Assembly: GCA_016286555.1 (NCBI GenBank)
Contig: JAEETA010000013.1
Span: forward strand, 20,021-84,020
DNA length: 64,000 bases
Reading direction: 5' to 3'
DNA from: Lachnospiraceae bacterium
GTDB lineage: Bacteria; Bacillota; Clostridia; Lachnospirales; Lachnospiraceae
Position numbers and translations under genes: made by a program. The notes beneath the pieces were generated by a model. The model was not told the DNA's origin. It did no database searches and worked only from the letters and a program-made list of their open reading frames with translations. Shown here piece by piece: positions 47,706-56,718 of the stretch (its first letter is position 1; the number at the start of each line of letters is the position of its first letter).

Positions 47706-47764
47706 TTGTGGTCCTCGCTATTACTGTCGCGATTTTTTCCTTTTCACGTTGCGGGGTTAACCCA

Positions 47765-50113
47765 TCAACCGTTTACGGTAAAGCTGATAAAGCATCTGTC
47801 ATCGTAGGAGATGCAGCCCTTTTTGATGCCCTTGGTGCCCCGGAGCTTGTAGATGCACAGGGGGTCCTCCTCCAGACATTCTTTCAGATAATCTTCCGAC
47901 TCCTCCAGCGTGTCGAAAAGCTTCGGATATCCGTCGGATGCCAGCACCACAAAGTCGCCGGTCTGGACCTGATAGACCTTCACCCGCTCCTTGTGGATGG
48001 GTCCGCCGTTGATGACATCATAGCCGAAGGACAGGTCGGAATTGGCAAAGCCGGTAAATTCTTTCAGGAAGGGCAGGATCTGTGCCCGGCCGTAGTCCTC
48101 CTCGTCAGATTCGTTGATATCCATGCCCCGAAGCTGCGCCGCTTCCACACAGAAGGCACGGAGATCCGAAAGCATCATGTCACCCTTCTTAATGTTGCGG
48201 TAGGATTTTTCATTGATCCGCAGCATACAGTCGCCGAAGCTCCAGATCTCCCGACGATAGCAGCTGAACAGGAGCACGCTGGCCTGGAGGAATTCCTCAG
48301 GCTCCATGACAGAGGTATCCACCCCTTCCGTCTCGTAGGCTTTTTTCACGGCGTTATTCAGCAGTTCTATGGCGGAATGGGCATCGATCTCGGGATCCAT
48401 ACCGCGGATGGTCTCCGCCAGAAGGTTCGATACGAATACATCCCCCCGCTGTCCGTTCCAGAGGCGGGATCCCTTGGGGGTGGCACCGTCGATGACGGCG
48501 ATGAAGTTTTTATCATCCACCACACAGTCGCCGCAGGGCTCTCCTTCTCCGTATTTTGACATGAGGAAGGTCTGCTTTTTTCCGGCGCTGACATGATGGC
48601 GGTCCACCATGAGAATGCCGTAATTTTCCAGGAAGACACAGAAGGAATACAGTGCCTGGGGCAGGATGATGCTGCGATTTACATAGAGGAATTCCTTCAG
48701 CTCGGAGATGGGAATGACACGCTTGTCAGCTACTTCCAACTCCTGATCCTTGCCGTGGAGATCCAGCACATCGGTCTTCAGGCGGAACTCCTTTTTCAGT
48801 TCCACGGAGCAGGTGATGCCGATCTCCAGGTTGTCCACGTTCAGGAAGAGCTCGTAGAACCGCAGGGAGTTTGCCACATAGAGGTCCTTGGTAACGTTCA
48901 GTTCCTCCACCAGCCCCCGCTCAGCCGCCAGGGTCAGGGAGACGATCTGCTGATAGTCGTCGTAGTCGCTGACGGACACGCCCTCGATGACGGAGAGGGA
49001 CAGGTTCTGGACATTGTAAGTCTCTGCGGAATTCTTGGACCGGCTGGTGATGAGGACTCCCGCATCCCGATGGACCTTGTCCTCGGTGAGGACCAGGTTG
49101 ATGCCCAGGGAAGTGAGGAAAAATTTGTAGGGACCGATGTGAGTGTACTCGATGTCCCGAATCACCCGGTTGCCTTCCTTGATGAGCTGCTTACAGATAT
49201 CTTTCACCACCCGGTGGGTAAAGTAGTCCGTGGTAAACATCTGGATCTCCAGCTTCGGACTCTCCTTCACATCCAGGGTTCTGGAGAAGGGATTGATGCT
49301 GGAAATACCGAATTTCTTATTGTTGAAGTAGCAGCCATTCTCCCGGTTCCGGAACTGGAGGAAGATCTTCCGGCGGGAGCTTTCGATGCGCTCCGGCAGG
49401 TCGGGAATAGGGATCTGAGAAATGTACTCGGATAACTCCTGACCGAAGATGTGGTCCTCCGTATGGAAGCCGTTCTCGCCGCACCATTTCTGCAGGGTGC
49501 CGTCGTCTGCCGCCATAAGATCCGCAGGAGGCGCCAGGTAGAATTCCTCTCCGGAGAGGGTGACAAACAGGGTCCGAAGCTCCTCATAGTAAGGGTCGCC
49601 GCAGGCCAGGCGCTTAACGTGAAGCTCGGATTCGTGGAAGCGCTCCGTCTCCTCAAAGAGGGGCTTTTTGGAGGTACTGCCCACATATTTTTTCACCTTC
49701 TCCACGATCTCATTCACCGCGCTGGCGCCCATATGGTAGCAGTTGGTGATCTGGATGTCGCTGAGCATGAACTCAAACTCAGGTGTCAGGCGCTCGTTGT
49801 CCACCTTGGCAGGGAGCACGGTGAGGCCCTTCTTGATGGCCAGCTTCACTTCCTTGGGCACCCACTTGGAATGCTGGGCTTCCTTGGAGAGGATCAGCAC
49901 CAGCACCTTAGAGCCGGTGAGCTGACTTACACGCTGTTCCACATCGTCGTCATCCTCCAGAAGCTCGTTGCCGATCTTGGAGGCAAAATTCTCCCCGTCC
50001 TCGATGGCACAGGGAGCAAACCATACATCGATCCCCTGCATGTCCAGGACGTTGAACATTTTTTTCGCATATTCGTAATCGCTGGTGTTGTAGCTGATAA
50101 AGACCTGGGCCAT
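47765..50113 (-). CDS. TIR - Nudix-like - PP2C multidomain protein
   Basis: 782 residues, soluble. Residues 1-145 form a TIR domain: VFISYNTSDYEYAKKMF, GIDVWFAPCAIEDGENF and SKWVPKEVKLAI with the glutamate (E88) that is catalytic in NAD-cleaving TIRs. An acidic insert (EDDDDVEQ) sits before VLVLILS. The middle (about 165-500) is mixed alpha/beta; residues 370-440 resemble a Nudix fold, with AAERGLVEELNV close to a Nudix box, one acidic residue being replaced by glycine. Residues 525-782 form a PP2C-type phosphatase: AVIDGATPKG (D542), VVLASDGYPKLF (D727) and YDDRCFISF (D771/D772). Start ATG 50113 has CGGAG. It lies between an MBOAT and a MATE gene. The whole architecture is unfamiliar to me; TIR and PP2C calls are firm, Nudix is tentative. 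Confidence 0.75.
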   Translation of the reverse strand: MAQVFISYNTSDYEYAKKMFNVLDMQGIDVWFAPCAIEDGENFASKIGNELLEDDDDVEQRVSQLTGSKVLVLILSKEAQHSKWVPKEVKLAIKKGLTVLPAKVDNERLTPEFEFMLSDIQITNCYHMGASAVNEIVEKVKKYVGSTSKKPLFEETERFHESELHVKRLACGDPYYEELRTLFVTLSGEEFYLAPPADLMAADDGTLQKWCGENGFHTEDHIFGQELSEYISQIPIPDLPERIESSRRKIFLQFRNRENGCYFNNKKFGISSINPFSRTLDVKESPKLEIQMFTTDYFTHRVVKDICKQLIKEGNRVIRDIEYTHIGPYKFFLTSLGINLVLTEDKVHRDAGVLITSRSKNSAETYNVQNLSLSVIEGVSVSDYDDYQQIVSLTLAAERGLVEELNVTKDLYVANSLRFYELFLNVDNLEIGITCSVELKKEFRLKTDVLDLHGKDQELEVADKRVIPISELKEFLYVNRSIILPQALYSFCVFLENYGILMVDRHHVSAGKKQTFLMSKYGEGEPCGDCVVDDKNFIAVIDGATPKGSRLWNGQRGDVFVSNLLAETIRGMDPEIDAHSAIELLNNAVKKAYETEGVDTSVMEPEEFLQASVLLFSCYRREIWSFGDCMLRINEKSYRNIKKGDMMLSDLRAFCVEAAQLRGMDINESDEEDYGRAQILPFLKEFTGFANSDLSFGYDVINGGPIHKERVKVYQVQTGDFVVLASDGYPKLFDTLEESEDYLKECLEEDPLCIYKLRGTKGIKKGCISYDDRCFISFTVNG

Positions 50114-50144
50114 GTTACTCCGTTCCGCTGCGGATGCAGCACTT

Positions 50145-51524
50145 TTAGTTTTCTTCTGCGGGATCGGCGATCTCCCTCGTCAGGTTCCGGATCCAGTTGC
50201 CGCGACGGTAATGGTGGATGGCGAAGGGCATTTTGGCAAATTCATCGGTACAGGTCAGAATGTAGACCGTCAGAGGTGAAAGCTTCAGGACAAAGGCGCT
50301 GATGAGGCCCAGGGGAACCGCAAAGCCCCACATACAGATGATGTCCAGCACCATGCCGTATTTGGAGTCCCCGCCGCAACGGAAAAGGGAGGCGATGAGG
50401 ACGGTGTTGACGATCTGCCCCATCTGGTAGGCTACATTGACATAGAGCATGATGATAAGATAATGCGCAGCCACTTCCGAGATCTTCACCAGGCCCGGGA
50501 TCAGCGGACTCACCAGTGCCAGCACGGCTCCCGAAAAGATGCCGGAGAGGACGGTGACCCGCAGAATGGAAGAAGCGTCTTTTTTCGCATCCTGTATGCG
50601 ATCCTCACCGATCTCCTTGCCCAGCATGATGGAGGCGGCAGCGGATATGCCGAAGCCCACCACCGTTACCAGGTCCCGGACCACAGAAACCACAGAGCTG
50701 GCCGCCACGATATCAGAGCCCAGATGGCCCATGATGATGGAGTTCATGTTAAAAGCCAGCCCCCACATGGCATCGTTGATCAGCGCAGGGAGACAGTATT
50801 TCAGGAAATCTCCCACCAGTGCCCGGGGAATCCGGAACATCTGCAAGGGATTGCAGGAGAAAAGCTTCTGCCTTCTCATGTCGATGAGGCACACCAGCAG
50901 GCCAAACCCCCAGGACAGAGAAGTGGCCAGGGCCGCACCTGCGATGCCCATCTGCGGAAAGGGGCCGGGGCCGAAGATGAGAAGGGCGTTCAGGATCACG
51001 TTAAGGAGCAGGGTAACACCGGAAAGGACGGTGGAAAAAACCACCCGCTCGCAGCTCTTCAGAATGGTCAGGTAGGGCTGCACGATACCCATGAAGATGT
51101 AGGCAGGTGCCACATACCGCAGATACACCGCTCCCGCGCTGATGAGTTCCGGATCATTTGTCCAGATCTTCATCACGTACTGAGGAACAAAGATGGCAGA
51201 GCACGCCAAAGCTACGGTAACCACCAGGGAGATCAGGAGACCGATGCCCAGGATCTTGGAAATGACTTTCGTGTCATGTTTCCCCCAATACTGAGACGCC
51301 AGGATGGTAAGGGCAGAGTTTAATCCGAAAAACAGGACATTCAGCAGGAACATCACCTGTCCTGCCAGGCCCGATGCGGAAATGGAGGTCTGGTCCACCC
51401 GCCCCAGCATTACCACGTCCGCCATTCCCACGGCGGAAGCTATGAGGTTTTGTACGACGATGGGCATCACCAGGACGAAGAGTTCTCTGTAGAATCCCGG
51501 TCTGGCCCGTAACAGTTTTTTCAC
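50145..51524 (-). CDS. MATE-family efflux transporter (second copy)
   Basis: 459 residues, starting at GTG 51524 with GGAG ten bases before. Twelve membrane helices; MPIVVQNLIASAVGMADVVMLGRV at the start and VSVVRDLVTVVGFGISAAASIMLG in the middle fit the NorM/DinF class. It is distinct in sequence from the MATE protein at 42154. It ends 31 bases before the TIR/PP2C gene on the same strand, so the two may share a transcript. Its substrate cannot be told. Confidence 0.88.
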   Translation of the reverse strand: MKKLLRARPGFYRELFVLVMPIVVQNLIASAVGMADVVMLGRVDQTSISASGLAGQVMFLLNVLFFGLNSALTILASQYWGKHDTKVISKILGIGLLISLVVTVALACSAIFVPQYVMKIWTNDPELISAGAVYLRYVAPAYIFMGIVQPYLTILKSCERVVFSTVLSGVTLLLNVILNALLIFGPGPFPQMGIAGAALATSLSWGFGLLVCLIDMRRQKLFSCNPLQMFRIPRALVGDFLKYCLPALINDAMWGLAFNMNSIIMGHLGSDIVAASSVVSVVRDLVTVVGFGISAAASIMLGKEIGEDRIQDAKKDASSILRVTVLSGIFSGAVLALVSPLIPGLVKISEVAAHYLIIMLYVNVAYQMGQIVNTVLIASLFRCGGDSKYGMVLDIICMWGFAVPLGLISAFVLKLSPLTVYILTCTDEFAKMPFAIHHYRRGNWIRNLTREIADPAEEN

Positions 51525-51569
51525 GATTTGTAAACTCCGATCATTTTTTCATTTGGAACTTTCGATGTC

Positions 51570-52445
51570 TTAATCCGCCGGTCTCTGGTAGAAGCTCCCC
51601 AGCACCCGCTCGGTTTTCACCACGTTCACGAATGCTTCGGGGTCGATCTCCTTCACCGCCTGGGTGATCTTACTGGATTCGGAGCTGGAGATCACGGAAT
51701 AGACCACTTTCCGCTCGCAATGCTCGAAGGAGCCCTCTCCCTCCAGCACCGTGGCGCCGTGATGGCTGAGACGGTAGATGGCATCGCAGACCTCCTGGGT
51801 CTTGCCGGTGACGATAAAAAGGGTGGCCTGCTGATACTTACGGTACAGGGTACGGATCACCGTAGTGGAAGCATACTGAAAGATCATGGAGTACAGGGCC
51901 TTGTCCCATCCAAACAGGATACCTGCCGCCGACAGGATCACCACGTTGATGATCAGCGGGATATGGAAGGAATCAATGCCTTTTTTCTCCGAGGCATAAA
52001 TGGCCACAAAATCCGTACCGCCGCTGGTGGCGTCCATGAGGAGGCAGATGCTGATGGAGACGCCACTCATGAGGCCGCCGAAGATACTGATGAGCAGGAT
52101 GTCCTGGGTGATGACGTAGGTGGGCAGGATATCGGTGAGGATACCCGTGAGCACGATCACCCAGCAGGACAGGAGTGTAAAGTTTTTCCCGATGAATTTA
52201 AAGCCGATGTACACAGGGATGGCATTGATCAGCACATTGATCAGAGTATAGGGGATCTGTATCCCGAAAAACTTTCTGCAGATCTCCTGGATCAGGATGG
52301 TCAGTCCACTGGCGCCGCCGGGCAGGAGCTCCCCGGTGTGTACAAAGGTGTTGATGGTCAGAGCCATCAAAAGCGACGCAAAGGAGATCGCCGCCACACG
52401 GAAGATCATATTGTTTTGCAGTTTTCCCTTGGATCTCTCCCGCAT
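51570..52445 (-). CDS. YitT-family membrane protein (DUF161/DUF2179)
   Basis: 291 residues. Five to six membrane helices with FVHTGELLPGGASGLTILIQ and MDATSGGTDFVAIYAS are followed by a cytoplasmic C-terminal DUF2179 domain (YSVISSSESSKITQAVKEIDPEAFVNV). This is the YitT layout, a widespread family in Firmicutes whose transport role is not settled. Start ATG 52445 is supported by GGAGG 8 bases upstream. It lies between the MATE gene and the small ORF on the same strand. Confidence 0.88.
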   Translation of the reverse strand: MRERSKGKLQNNMIFRVAAISFASLLMALTINTFVHTGELLPGGASGLTILIQEICRKFFGIQIPYTLINVLINAIPVYIGFKFIGKNFTLLSCWVIVLTGILTDILPTYVITQDILLISIFGGLMSGVSISICLLMDATSGGTDFVAIYASEKKGIDSFHIPLIINVVILSAAGILFGWDKALYSMIFQYASTTVIRTLYRKYQQATLFIVTGKTQEVCDAIYRLSHHGATVLEGEGSFEHCERKVVYSVISSSESSKITQAVKEIDPEAFVNVVKTERVLGSFYQRPAD

Positions 52446-52503
52446 TTTTCATTCCTCCGTTCTCTGAATGCAGTGTCGCAGGACCATGCTCCCGGTCCTC
52501 GGC

Positions 52504-52728
52504 TTACCCGTAGAAGGGATCCCATCTGTGGGCAAAGTCGTACGCCTTGATGGCTTTCACCAGTTCCTCGTCCGTCATGGTAAGGAACGGCTCAATGGAT
52601 TCGTTGCGCCCCTCCATCTCCGCAAACATCTCTTCGATCTCAAATTCATCGATGTCATTGATCGTGTTCAGGGGGCGGGCCAACTTACCCATTTTTTCCA
52701 CCAATTTTTTTCTGGTCAGATCGTCCAT
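52504..52728 (-). CDS. Small hypothetical acidic protein
   Basis: 74 residues from ATG 52728, chosen for the AAAGGAG site eight bases upstream; the frame opens seven codons earlier without support. It begins MDDLTRKKLVEKMGKLARP and is helical and acidic (FEIEEMFAEMEG), ending DFAHRWDPFYG. No membrane segment, signal peptide or known motif is seen. A minus-strand -10 like TATTAT is about 55 bases upstream, so it may lead the YitT/MATE transcript. Confidence 0.6.
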   Translation of the reverse strand: MDDLTRKKLVEKMGKLARPLNTINDIDEFEIEEMFAEMEGRNESIEPFLTMTDEELVKAIKAYDFAHRWDPFYG

Positions 52729-52850
52729 AGCCGCTCTCCTTTCCCGCAAAAACGCGTTTCACAGCGCATGAAACCAACTTATATAATACCATATTCGGAA
52801 GACTTTTTCCGCACAAGAAAGCAGATCGGTCCGGAAAGCTGTCCCATAGG

Positions 52851-52888
52851 GCAAAAAAACCGGGGCCCCGTAAAATCGGAGCCCCGGC
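52851..52888 (-). terminator. Strong terminator after the sugar ABC operon
   Basis: CCGGGGCTCCG pairs with CGGGGCCCCGG around a short AT loop (one wobble), followed on the minus strand by seven T residues. It lies 158 bases after the solute-binding protein stop. Confidence 0.88.
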
Positions 52889-52933
52889 CCTTTATAAATT
52901 TCATTTGGCGGGTCAATCATCAAATCATTCTCT

Positions 52934-53018
52934 ACAATAGACCGCTTCGCGCTCTATTGTCAGCATTTGAAAGGAATAAGCCCTTTGGGCTTATTCGGGC
53001 TCATTCGCGCAAGCGCGA
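52934..53018. repeat. Intergenic hairpin array related to the 39.9 kb repeat
   Basis: Three short inverted repeats stand in a row: ACAATAGA..TCTATTGT (52934-52960), AATAAGCCC-TTT-GGGCTTATT (52975-52995) and TCGCGC-AA-GCGCGA (53005-53018). The first is the same 27-base hairpin as at 39901-39927, with three changes, two of which form a compensating C-G to T-A pair. The 317-base gap here holds this array, the terminator and the small-ORF promoter region, and no gene. Confidence 0.75.
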
Positions 53019-53045
53019 TTCGCATGATTTGCTGTTGCCCCTGTA

Positions 53046-54794
53046 TTACTTAAGCATATCAGAAGAGTAAGTAGCATCCCAAGCGGCTGCTCTCTCGTCG
53101 ATGATTGCCTGTCCGCCTGCTGCCAGGTACTCTGCCATACCTGCATCCCATACGGAATCAAAGTCAGCAACGGAAGCGGTAACTGCCTTGTCATAGGTCT
53201 GATCTCTCTTACCTGCAAGGTCGGTACCCTCGGTCTCTGCTGCGATGTCGCCTACGGAAGGAGTAGCGGGAACCTTAGCGTCCTTCATGGCAACTTCGAT
53301 GGCATGCTGCACGTCAGCAGGATCCACATCGGAGTAAGAGAATGCCAGAGACAGCGTGGTCAGCGCGGGATCGGTCAGTCTGAGGCCGTTGCAGTTGATG
53401 GTCATATCGATGTTCTTACCGGAGTTCTGGAACCAGTCGTGATGAGCATCATCGGGAGCCTGGATCACGATAGCGCCGGTTGCAGCGTCTACCGTGTGGA
53501 TGACGCCTTCGTCACCGATCTGCAGATACTCAACGGTCTCCGGCTGAGACATGAACTCAAGGTAGAGCAGGGAAGCGATGGGCTCGTCGTTGGTAGCGGG
53601 GAAGAAGGTCTTACGGTCGCCGCTGTTGGAATAGCTGTACTTGGTGTAGTTGCCGTTCTTGTCCTCGAAGCAGTTGATTGCAACAAACTTAGCGTCGTCG
53701 CCGTACTGAGCTGCCAGAGTAGCGTTGATGGAATCCTTACCGTTTCTGAAAGGATAGTCATAGTTGTGGGTAAATGCGCCAACGAAGCCGGCCTTGATCA
53801 TGTCGTCCTCGGTGGTGTCATCACCGGTGTGCACTGCGAAATCTTTCCAGATGAGGCCGTCATTGTACCACTTGTTCAGCAGTCTGATGGCTTCCTTGGT
53901 GCCGTTCTCGGTGAACTTTCTGTCGTCGTAGCCGTTTACATAGTACTCTTTGTCGGTGATGTTAGGATCCATAAAGGACTCGATCAGGGTAGCTGCTCTC
54001 CAGCCTACATCGTAGGAAATGGAGTAGGGAACCATCTTGGAAGCATCTGCGCCCAGCAGGGTGTCTGCGTTGTCACGGAATGCGATCAGGACGTTCTCGA
54101 ACTCAGCCTTGGTGGTAGGCTCAGCCAGGCCCAGCTTGTCCAGCCAGTCCTTACGGATGAAGGTGTTGATACGGCAGATCTCGTTTCTCTTTCCTTCGAT
54201 TGCCCACAGGGTGCCTGCGCTGGGATCCAGATCCTGGTAAACCAGCTCGTCGCCCAGCCAGTCAAACATGCTGGGAACCAGATCCTTGTTCTCCTCAAGA
54301 AGGGGAGCCAGGTCGATAACGCCGCCCATGTTTGCGTAGGTCTGGATTGCACCGTAGTTGTAGGTGTAGCAGATATCAGGTGCGGTCTGGGATGCCAGCA
54401 GGTTGTTGATGTCATCGGACTCCTGCCAACGGGATACGGTTACGAACTCGACCTCAACATTGTAACGATCGAGCATCTGCTGCTGGATCCACTGGGTCCA
54501 TGCATTGTTGCCGGCCTCGGTACCACCGTCCACATTACGATCGTAGAGCTCTACGGTGATGTGTCTGGTGTCAACGAACTTGCCGTTCAACAGGCCTCTT
54601 GCATCGGGCTCATCTGCAGCAACGGTAGTGGTATCGGTGCTTGCGGAAGTGTCGGTAGATGCAGCGGTGTCGGTAGTCGTGGTAGAAGCTGCCGGCTGGT
54701 CGGTGCTGGTACTTGCGGGCTCAGAGCTGCCGCATGCAGCAAGAGAAATGGTCATTGCCGCAGCAAGTACGACTGCTAAAACTTTCTTTTTCAT
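53046..54794 (-). CDS. Solute-binding lipoprotein of a carbohydrate ABC importer
   Basis: About 582 residues from ATG 54794 (AAGGAGG before it; the frame opens 12 codons earlier). A lipoprotein signal ends LAAC with the modified cysteine at 21, followed by a Ser/Thr/Asp/Ala linker. The rest is a family-1 type extracellular binding fold with VEFVTVSRWQESDDINNLLA, APDICYTYNYG, WAIEGKRNE and TFIRKDWLDKLGL. Such long binding proteins (LplA/YtcQ type) pair with LplB/LplC permeases for plant-cell-wall saccharides, often rhamnogalacturonan or uronate oligomers. It is last in the GntR operon. The ligand is inferred, not shown. Confidence 0.87.
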   Translation of the reverse strand: MKKKVLAVVLAAAMTISLAACGSSEPASTSTDQPAASTTTTDTAASTDTSASTDTTTVAADEPDARGLLNGKFVDTRHITVELYDRNVDGGTEAGNNAWTQWIQQQMLDRYNVEVEFVTVSRWQESDDINNLLASQTAPDICYTYNYGAIQTYANMGGVIDLAPLLEENKDLVPSMFDWLGDELVYQDLDPSAGTLWAIEGKRNEICRINTFIRKDWLDKLGLAEPTTKAEFENVLIAFRDNADTLLGADASKMVPYSISYDVGWRAATLIESFMDPNITDKEYYVNGYDDRKFTENGTKEAIRLLNKWYNDGLIWKDFAVHTGDDTTEDDMIKAGFVGAFTHNYDYPFRNGKDSINATLAAQYGDDAKFVAINCFEDKNGNYTKYSYSNSGDRKTFFPATNDEPIASLLYLEFMSQPETVEYLQIGDEGVIHTVDAATGAIVIQAPDDAHHDWFQNSGKNIDMTINCNGLRLTDPALTTLSLAFSYSDVDPADVQHAIEVAMKDAKVPATPSVGDIAAETEGTDLAGKRDQTYDKAVTASVADFDSVWDAGMAEYLAAGGQAIIDERAAAWDATYSSDMLK

Positions 54795-54864
54795 CTCTTT
54801 CCTCCTTTTTGTGTGTATGAATAGCGCCAAGTTATTTTGGCGTATATTCCGTTGTGGTCTTCGG

Positions 54865-55740
54865 TTACTCCTTCACAGCGCCGATGGTAACACCGGAGAT
54901 GAAGTATTTCTGTAACCAGGGATAGATCAGCAAAATGGGCACGGTGGCGAACATGACGGTTGCGGACTTCAGGGAATCCTTCAGACCGGGCTGCATGAAG
55001 CCCTCCTGGGCTGCCACTTCCACGGCGTTCACGTTGTTCAGGATGTTGTACAGCAGGAGCTGCAGCGGGAAGTACTGCTTGTTGGTCTTGATGTACATCA
55101 GAGCGTCGCCGTAGCCGTTCCATCTGCCTACCGCATAGAACAGTGCCAGGGTGGCAAACACGGGCTTGGACAGCGGAATGTAGATCTTCATCAGGATCTG
55201 GACGAAGGTGGCTCCGTCGATCTCGGCGGATTCCCGGAGGGAATCGGGGATGCCGTAGAAGAAGCTCCTCATGATGATCATGTTGTAAACACTTAAGCAG
55301 CTGGGCAGGATCAGTACCAGCGGATTCTCCAACAGATGCAGGTCACTCATCAGCAGGTAGTTGGGAATGGTTCCTGCGTTAAAGAACATGGTAATGGTGA
55401 TGAAAATATTGATGGCGCCCCGTCCCCGCAGCTGGGGGAAGATCAGGGGGTATGCACACAGGGTGGTCATCACCAGAGAAAGGATGGTACAGATGGCAGT
55501 CAGGATCGCCGTCCATACAAAAGCACGCTGATACTTCGGATCGCTGAGGACCGTCTGGTAAGCTTCCAGGTTAAAGCCCTTGGGCCACAGGTACACCTCG
55601 TGCCGGATCAGGAATTCCGTACCGGACAGGGATTTTGCCAGCAGGTTGATCATAGGCAGGACACAGATGATACTGATCAACACACAGATGAACACGAATA
55701 CCCAATCGCCGATCTGGGATTTTGTCGATTTGATCTTCAT
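54865..55740 (-). CDS. Carbohydrate ABC permease (LplC/YtcP-like)
   Basis: About 291 residues from ATG 55740, which shares one base with the stop of the previous permease (TGATG), with a GGGGG site upstream. Six membrane helices; the EAA loop motif RESAEIDGATFVQILMKIYIPLSKPV contacts the ATPase. No ATPase gene lies in this operon, so it probably uses a shared MsmX-type ATPase encoded elsewhere. Order: regulator, permease, permease, binding protein. Confidence 0.88.
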   Translation of the reverse strand: MKIKSTKSQIGDWVFVFICVLISIICVLPMINLLAKSLSGTEFLIRHEVYLWPKGFNLEAYQTVLSDPKYQRAFVWTAILTAICTILSLVMTTLCAYPLIFPQLRGRGAINIFITITMFFNAGTIPNYLLMSDLHLLENPLVLILPSCLSVYNMIIMRSFFYGIPDSLRESAEIDGATFVQILMKIYIPLSKPVFATLALFYAVGRWNGYGDALMYIKTNKQYFPLQLLLYNILNNVNAVEVAAQEGFMQPGLKDSLKSATVMFATVPILLIYPWLQKYFISGVTIGAVKE

Positions 55741-56699
55741 CACCAAATCCCCCTTTCACCAAGCTTCCGCGATATCGCGTTGGCGGACAGCAGGAAGAAG
55801 AGGCCTACCACCGACTGGAAGAGACCGACGGCGGTCGTAAGGGAGATCTTCAGCTGCTGGATACCGACTTTGTAAACGAAGGTGGAGATCACTTCCGCCA
55901 CATCCATGACCAGGTTGTTCTTCATAGCGAAGGGACGCTCGAATCCGCCGCCCATGATGTAACCCAGGTTCATGATCAGCAGCACCACGATGGTGGGCTT
56001 GATGCCGGGAAGGGTGATGTGCCACATTTTCTTAAATCGTCCGGCACCGTCCACGGAAGCTGCTTCATACAGCTCGGGGTTGATGCCTGCGATGGCTGCC
56101 AGATAGATGATGGAACCCCAGCCGAAGCTCTGCCACACACCTGCACCCACATAGGTAGCTACCCAGTGTGCCGAGTCATCCAGGAAGGAGATGCTCTCTC
56201 CGCCCATCTTGACGATCAGGGAATTGATCATGCCGTCGGTGGGAGCCAGGAGCTGAGTGCACAGGCTGGCGATGATGACCCAGGAAAGGAAGTGGGGCAT
56301 GTAAGCGATGGTCTGGACCGTCTTCTTGAACTTCTTGAAGGGAAGCTCATTCAGGATCAGGGCAAAAATGATGGGTGCCGGGAATCCCATGACCAGATCC
56401 AGGAGATTCAGCTTGACGGTGTTCCAGAGGGCTCTGCGGAAGTCCGCATTGCCGAAGGCCGTCTTGAAATACTTAAAGACATCCGTCTTGCCCTTCACAT
56501 TGGCCCAGGGCATCTGCATCAGAGGAGTGTTCAGCTTGTACTCCTTAAATGCCAGGACGATGTATCTCATGGGGAGATACTTAAAGACCGCCAGGTAGAT
56601 CAGAGGCAGCAGCAGCAATACGTAAAGCTGCCAGTATCTCTTGATGTAGGTCTTTGTGATCTTCTTTTTGGGAACGGGGTTTAATTTTTCTTTCGCCAT
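55740..56699 (-). CDS. Carbohydrate ABC permease (LplB/YteP-like)
   Basis: 319 residues with six membrane helices. The N terminus has QLYVLLLLPLIYLAVFKYLPM, and the EAA loop is ELYEAASVDGAGRFKKMWHITLPGI. The sister permease follows with a one-base overlap. Start ATG 56699 has GGAGGAG. LplB-type permeases import complex polysaccharide fragments. It begins 19 bases after the GntR gene stop. Confidence 0.88.
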   Translation of the reverse strand: MAKEKLNPVPKKKITKTYIKRYWQLYVLLLLPLIYLAVFKYLPMRYIVLAFKEYKLNTPLMQMPWANVKGKTDVFKYFKTAFGNADFRRALWNTVKLNLLDLVMGFPAPIIFALILNELPFKKFKKTVQTIAYMPHFLSWVIIASLCTQLLAPTDGMINSLIVKMGGESISFLDDSAHWVATYVGAGVWQSFGWGSIIYLAAIAGINPELYEAASVDGAGRFKKMWHITLPGIKPTIVVLLIMNLGYIMGGGFERPFAMKNNLVMDVAEVISTFVYKVGIQQLKISLTTAVGLFQSVVGLFFLLSANAISRKLGERGIW

Positions 56700-56718
56700 T
56701 TTCTCCTCCGAAGCTCCC

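Noticed and set aside
47754..47763. Palindrome GGGTTAACCC after the TIR/PP2C gene as terminator
   Set aside because: Only a 5-bp arm with no loop, followed by an A-rich and not a T-rich stretch on the minus strand.
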